The notes under the pieces: generated by a model
What the model was told of the DNA's origin: nothing
Databases searched by the model: none
Seen by the model: the letters and a program-made list of their open reading frames with translations, nothing else
Position numbers and translations under genes: made by a program
Part shown: one piece after another, positions 51,550 to 53,705 of the stretch
Position numbering within the stretch: position 1 is the stretch's first letter
How the letters are laid out: each line of letters opens with the position of its first letter
Assembly (NCBI RefSeq): GCF_009017255.1
Contig: NZ_WBZB01000055.1
Location: 1-53,705 of the forward strand
Direction of reading: 5' to 3'
Length of the DNA stretch: 53,705 nt
Origin: Alkaliphilus serpentinus
GTDB taxonomy: Bacteria > Bacillota > Clostridia > Peptostreptococcales > Natronincolaceae

Positions 51550-52371
51550 CTAATGTCCAAAGCCCTCTATTTTCCATCCCGTCTGAGGAGTCTCATAAAC
51601 CATACGGCAATCCCAAAACTGCTCTCCGCTACCGATGGTGAACTCCTTTTTGTATTGAAGATTCACTGTCACTCTAAAGATTTTAGTGTTTTTATCGGGT
51701 TCATCAATCAGTTCGGTATTCAATAGTTTTGTGGATTTTAGATTCTCAAGACTTGATCTTGCTCCAATACCACTATCGGTTAACGGTAACCAAATCCCCT
51801 CGTTAAATAATTCTTCGTTCTGAATGTTTAATGTTAAATTCCCAAGTAGAGCTTTTTTCGAAATACAGTATCCAGCTAACTTTGCATCTTTATTATCCAG
51901 TGCTGTGAAATATTCCTGGATTACCTGTTCCGGCTCTAATTTGGAGAGTCTTTCTTCGATATTATCCGCTCTGACCATACCATTAAGCCATCCGTAAATT
52001 GTTTTGCCTGTCACTTTTTCAAAACTATTCCCTCTTAGACTACAAGCGTTAAAAGCACTATGACGACCAGCACTAATGAAGGCGCCAATTACTTTGTCAT
52101 CTTTCTTTACAACAATTCCTCTGGAATCCTGTATTGGATAAAACACCTGAGGCATACTCTCATGGATTCTATAAATTTTAACGTCAATGTTGGCACTATT
52201 GGAATATCCGCTCATATCCAAACCTACATCCTTTGACAACTCATTATTATACGCAAAATAATATGCATTTGGATTAAAACCAGTTAAGACATTGATGTTG
52301 TTAAGTTTGTTATTCATAGCGCTAATTTGGTAATCCAGCGTCCATCCATACGTCTGAAACAGAGCCACCAC
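51550..52371 (-). CDS. 3' part of a frameshifted BlaR1-type receptor (extracellular C-terminal domain)
   Basis: This 273-residue frame begins in the middle of a domain, with GTG as its only start. Its C-terminal half is DUF4829-like (EPEQVIQEYFTALDNKDAKLAGYCIS through RVTVNLQYKKEF), an NTF2-like fold common in secreted proteins. Adding one A in the run at 52447-52449 joins it to the M56 peptidase frame at 52383-53705, reading YIVKDGGLYESGTDFARY then VVALFQTYGW. So both are parts of one receptor of over 700 residues. The DUF4829-like domain would lie outside the cell. Confidence 0.7.
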   Translation of the reverse strand: MVALFQTYGWTLDYQISAMNNKLNNINVLTGFNPNAYYFAYNNELSKDVGLDMSGYSNSANIDVKIYRIHESMPQVFYPIQDSRGIVVKKDDKVIGAFISAGRHSAFNACSLRGNSFEKVTGKTIYGWLNGMVRADNIEERLSKLEPEQVIQEYFTALDNKDAKLAGYCISKKALLGNLTLNIQNEELFNEGIWLPLTDSGIGARSSLENLKSTKLLNTELIDEPDKNTKIFRVTVNLQYKKEFTIGSGEQFWDCRMVYETPQTGWKIEGFGH

Positions 52372-52382
52372 ATCGGCGTCAT

Positions 52383-53705
52383 CTATATAAAAAAATGAAT
52401 CAATATAACGTGCAAAATCTGTCCCTGACTCATAAAGTCCGCCATCTTTACAATATAGGCTTTATTATACAGGGTATCGTAGTAAAGCTTGCAGCTATAT
52501 CCGCCAATATCATTAGACAATTTTATCGAATACTGATTTGTATGATTGTTCTCTAAGTCATCCTCCTGCACAGGTGTTAGGCTGGTTCTGAGGGTTGAAT
52601 CGATGTATGCAACTATTTGGGAATGGGTTGTTTCAAACTGGTTTGCTGACTTAAAACCCATCATGTCGGATAAAAACTCAATCCTTACCCTATCATACTC
52701 GGTATGATACGCCACATCCGTTGTGCCCGAAGGACTGGATGCGGTTTCAATAATAGAAAGCATTGTTTCATAGTCGTTTTGGCCTATTGTGTAATATCTC
52801 CACTGTTCATTCATGCGAACCATCGCAAGAAGGGGTTCTGATTCGTAAAACCGTAGTTCCTGATCCTCATTCCATTCTATTTGTATAGTAGCTGAAAGCT
52901 CCAGTGGTGAGTCCATTTTCTTTTCAGTCCATCTAACACCATCCAGAAACTCCGCTATAGCCCGTGCTGAGATATTAAAGCCTTCATCCCTTTCCGGTGC
53001 ACGGGAAACAAATAGTTCATTCTTTTGGTATGTTATGTTTACAAGATTTTGTATGTTAAGCATCGATAAATCCTGTTCACTATCCGCTGGATTTGATATC
53101 AATGTAATGCCAGAAACTATTAGAACAATGATCGAAGCAAACACTACCCAAAACCTTGGTCTTTTATAGTTCAACACGTTTTTAATCCTCCCTCTTACAT
53201 TCCCCTCTCCAAAAGCAAGGGGACTGCCGCTTATAATATGTTTTCCGGTAGCAAGCGACAATAACGAATTAGCATATGTCTTTTTAATATCTTCATTATT
53301 CATCTGTTTCAGAACTCTTTCGTCACAAGATAGTTCCATATCCTTACTCATTAACATAAACGCAATCCATACAAGGGGATTGAACCAGTGTACAGACAAT
53401 GTTAGAAAAGCTAACACCTTAATAATGTGGTCTTTTCGGTGGATATGGGTCTGTTCATGTAGCAAAATATAGCTTCTTTCAGTAGCGTTAAGCCCAACCG
53501 GTAAATATATCTTTGGTTTTATAAACCCAAGAACGAATGGTGTTTTCAAATTCTTAGCTTCGTAGATATTCTGCTCTATTAATTGTGCACTTTTAAGCTG
53601 TCTTTTTAACATAAAAATAGATACAAAGCTATAAACAAGCAATGCTATTATGCCTAAAACCCAGATGTATGCCGCTATTTCTATATAAATCTGCAATGGA
53701 TTTAC
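52383..53705 (-). CDS. M56 (BlaR1-type) metallopeptidase, partial at the window edge
   Basis: The frame is open to the last base of the window, so the first membrane helices are missing. It has a membrane helix (IWVLGIIALLVYSFVSIF), PFVLGFIKPKIYLP, the zinc motif HEQTH and CDERV, KRPRFWVVFASIIVLIVSGI, and then an extracellular region. The last 20 residues (MADFMSQGQ...) are out of frame because one A is missing at 52447-52449; the true continuation is the frame at 51550-52371. No BlaI gene is visible inside the window, but one would be expected just beyond the right edge. The sensor part is unlike the penicillin-binding domain of BlaR1. Confidence 0.82.
   Translation of the reverse strand, partial: VNPLQIYIEIAAYIWVLGIIALLVYSFVSIFMLKRQLKSAQLIEQNIYEAKNLKTPFVLGFIKPKIYLPVGLNATERSYILLHEQTHIHRKDHIIKVLAFLTLSVHWFNPLVWIAFMLMSKDMELSCDERVLKQMNNEDIKKTYANSLLSLATGKHIISGSPLAFGEGNVRGRIKNVLNYKRPRFWVVFASIIVLIVSGITLISNPADSEQDLSMLNIQNLVNITYQKNELFVSRAPERDEGFNISARAIAEFLDGVRWTEKKMDSPLELSATIQIEWNEDQELRFYESEPLLAMVRMNEQWRYYTIGQNDYETMLSIIETASSPSGTTDVAYHTEYDRVRIEFLSDMMGFKSANQFETTHSQIVAYIDSTLRTSLTPVQEDDLENNHTNQYSIKLSNDIGGYSCKLYYDTLYNKAYIVKMADFMSQGQILHVILIHFFI

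Noticed and set aside
1-53705. tRNA, rRNA or complete insertion sequence
   Set aside because: No cloverleaf, rRNA segment or transposase flanked by inverted repeats was seen; the only transposase-like gene lacks catalytic motifs and ends.

Overview
The window is low-GC DNA with strong GGAGG-type ribosome binding sites, clostridial gene families (DUF1540, EFR1 ferredoxin, DrrAB/PadR/DUF1048, staygreen-like protein, BlaI/BlaR1 pairs, MCP/CheW, HypA/HypB) and ten copies of a short hairpin repeat around GGGGACGGTTCC. It looks like a chromosomal piece of an anaerobic, motile, probably spore-forming Clostridia member, perhaps close to Alkaliphilus. The organism is inferred from gene content only. 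No rRNA, tRNA, CRISPR array or complete insertion sequence was seen.

Layout. 1-7.5 kb: housekeeping and redox genes (DUF362 ferredoxin protein, metallophosphoesterase, membrane protein, prolyl oligopeptidase, two flavodoxin-fold proteins). 7.7-10.7 kb: a PadR-DUF1048-DUF1048-KTR-DrrA-DrrB drug-exporter cassette on the minus strand, whose permease has an internal TAG. 10.8-12.9 kb: WrbA, then an encapsulin shell gene with its encapsulated ferritin cargo. 12.8-15 kb: a broken DUF202 gene, a staygreen (Mg-dechelatase family) homologue and a DUF5692 membrane protein. 15-18.9 kb: hypB, a 927-residue Fe-S/flavin oxidoreductase and hypA in one operon. 19.2-21.4 kb: a transposase-derived HTH protein joined to an FAD oxidoreductase. 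21.4-33 kb: an accessory region with most of the repeat copies, an SH3b lipoprotein, AraC/effector-domain regulators (one a fragment), a class D beta-lactamase, EFR1 ferredoxin, SDR, GNAT, APH-like kinase and decayed gene pieces. 33-39.2 kb: a BlaI/BlaR1-type system whose receptor carries a solute-binding-protein-like sensor, then an ABC exporter with a Cro/C1 regulator. 39.5-45.7 kb: a signalling block (LytTR response regulator, PAS histidine kinase, HDOD response regulator, stand-alone CheA-P2-like protein, CheW, MCP) with no CheA kinase in the window. 45.9-53.7 kb: SWIM zinc-finger protein, small membrane proteins, MFS exporter and glycosyltransferase divergent from a TetR regulator, and a second BlaR1-type receptor cut by the window edge.

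Five genes look broken by loss of exactly one base from an A or T run (DUF202, a short membrane peptide, both BlaR1-type receptors, SWIM protein). That uniform pattern suggests either consensus indel errors or recent decay, and should be settled before calling them pseudogenes. The most unusual points are the P2-only chemosensory operon, the BlaR1/solute-binding fusion under a textbook BlaI operator, the hypB-oxidoreductase-hypA operon, the domesticated-transposase/FAD pair, and the repeat family.
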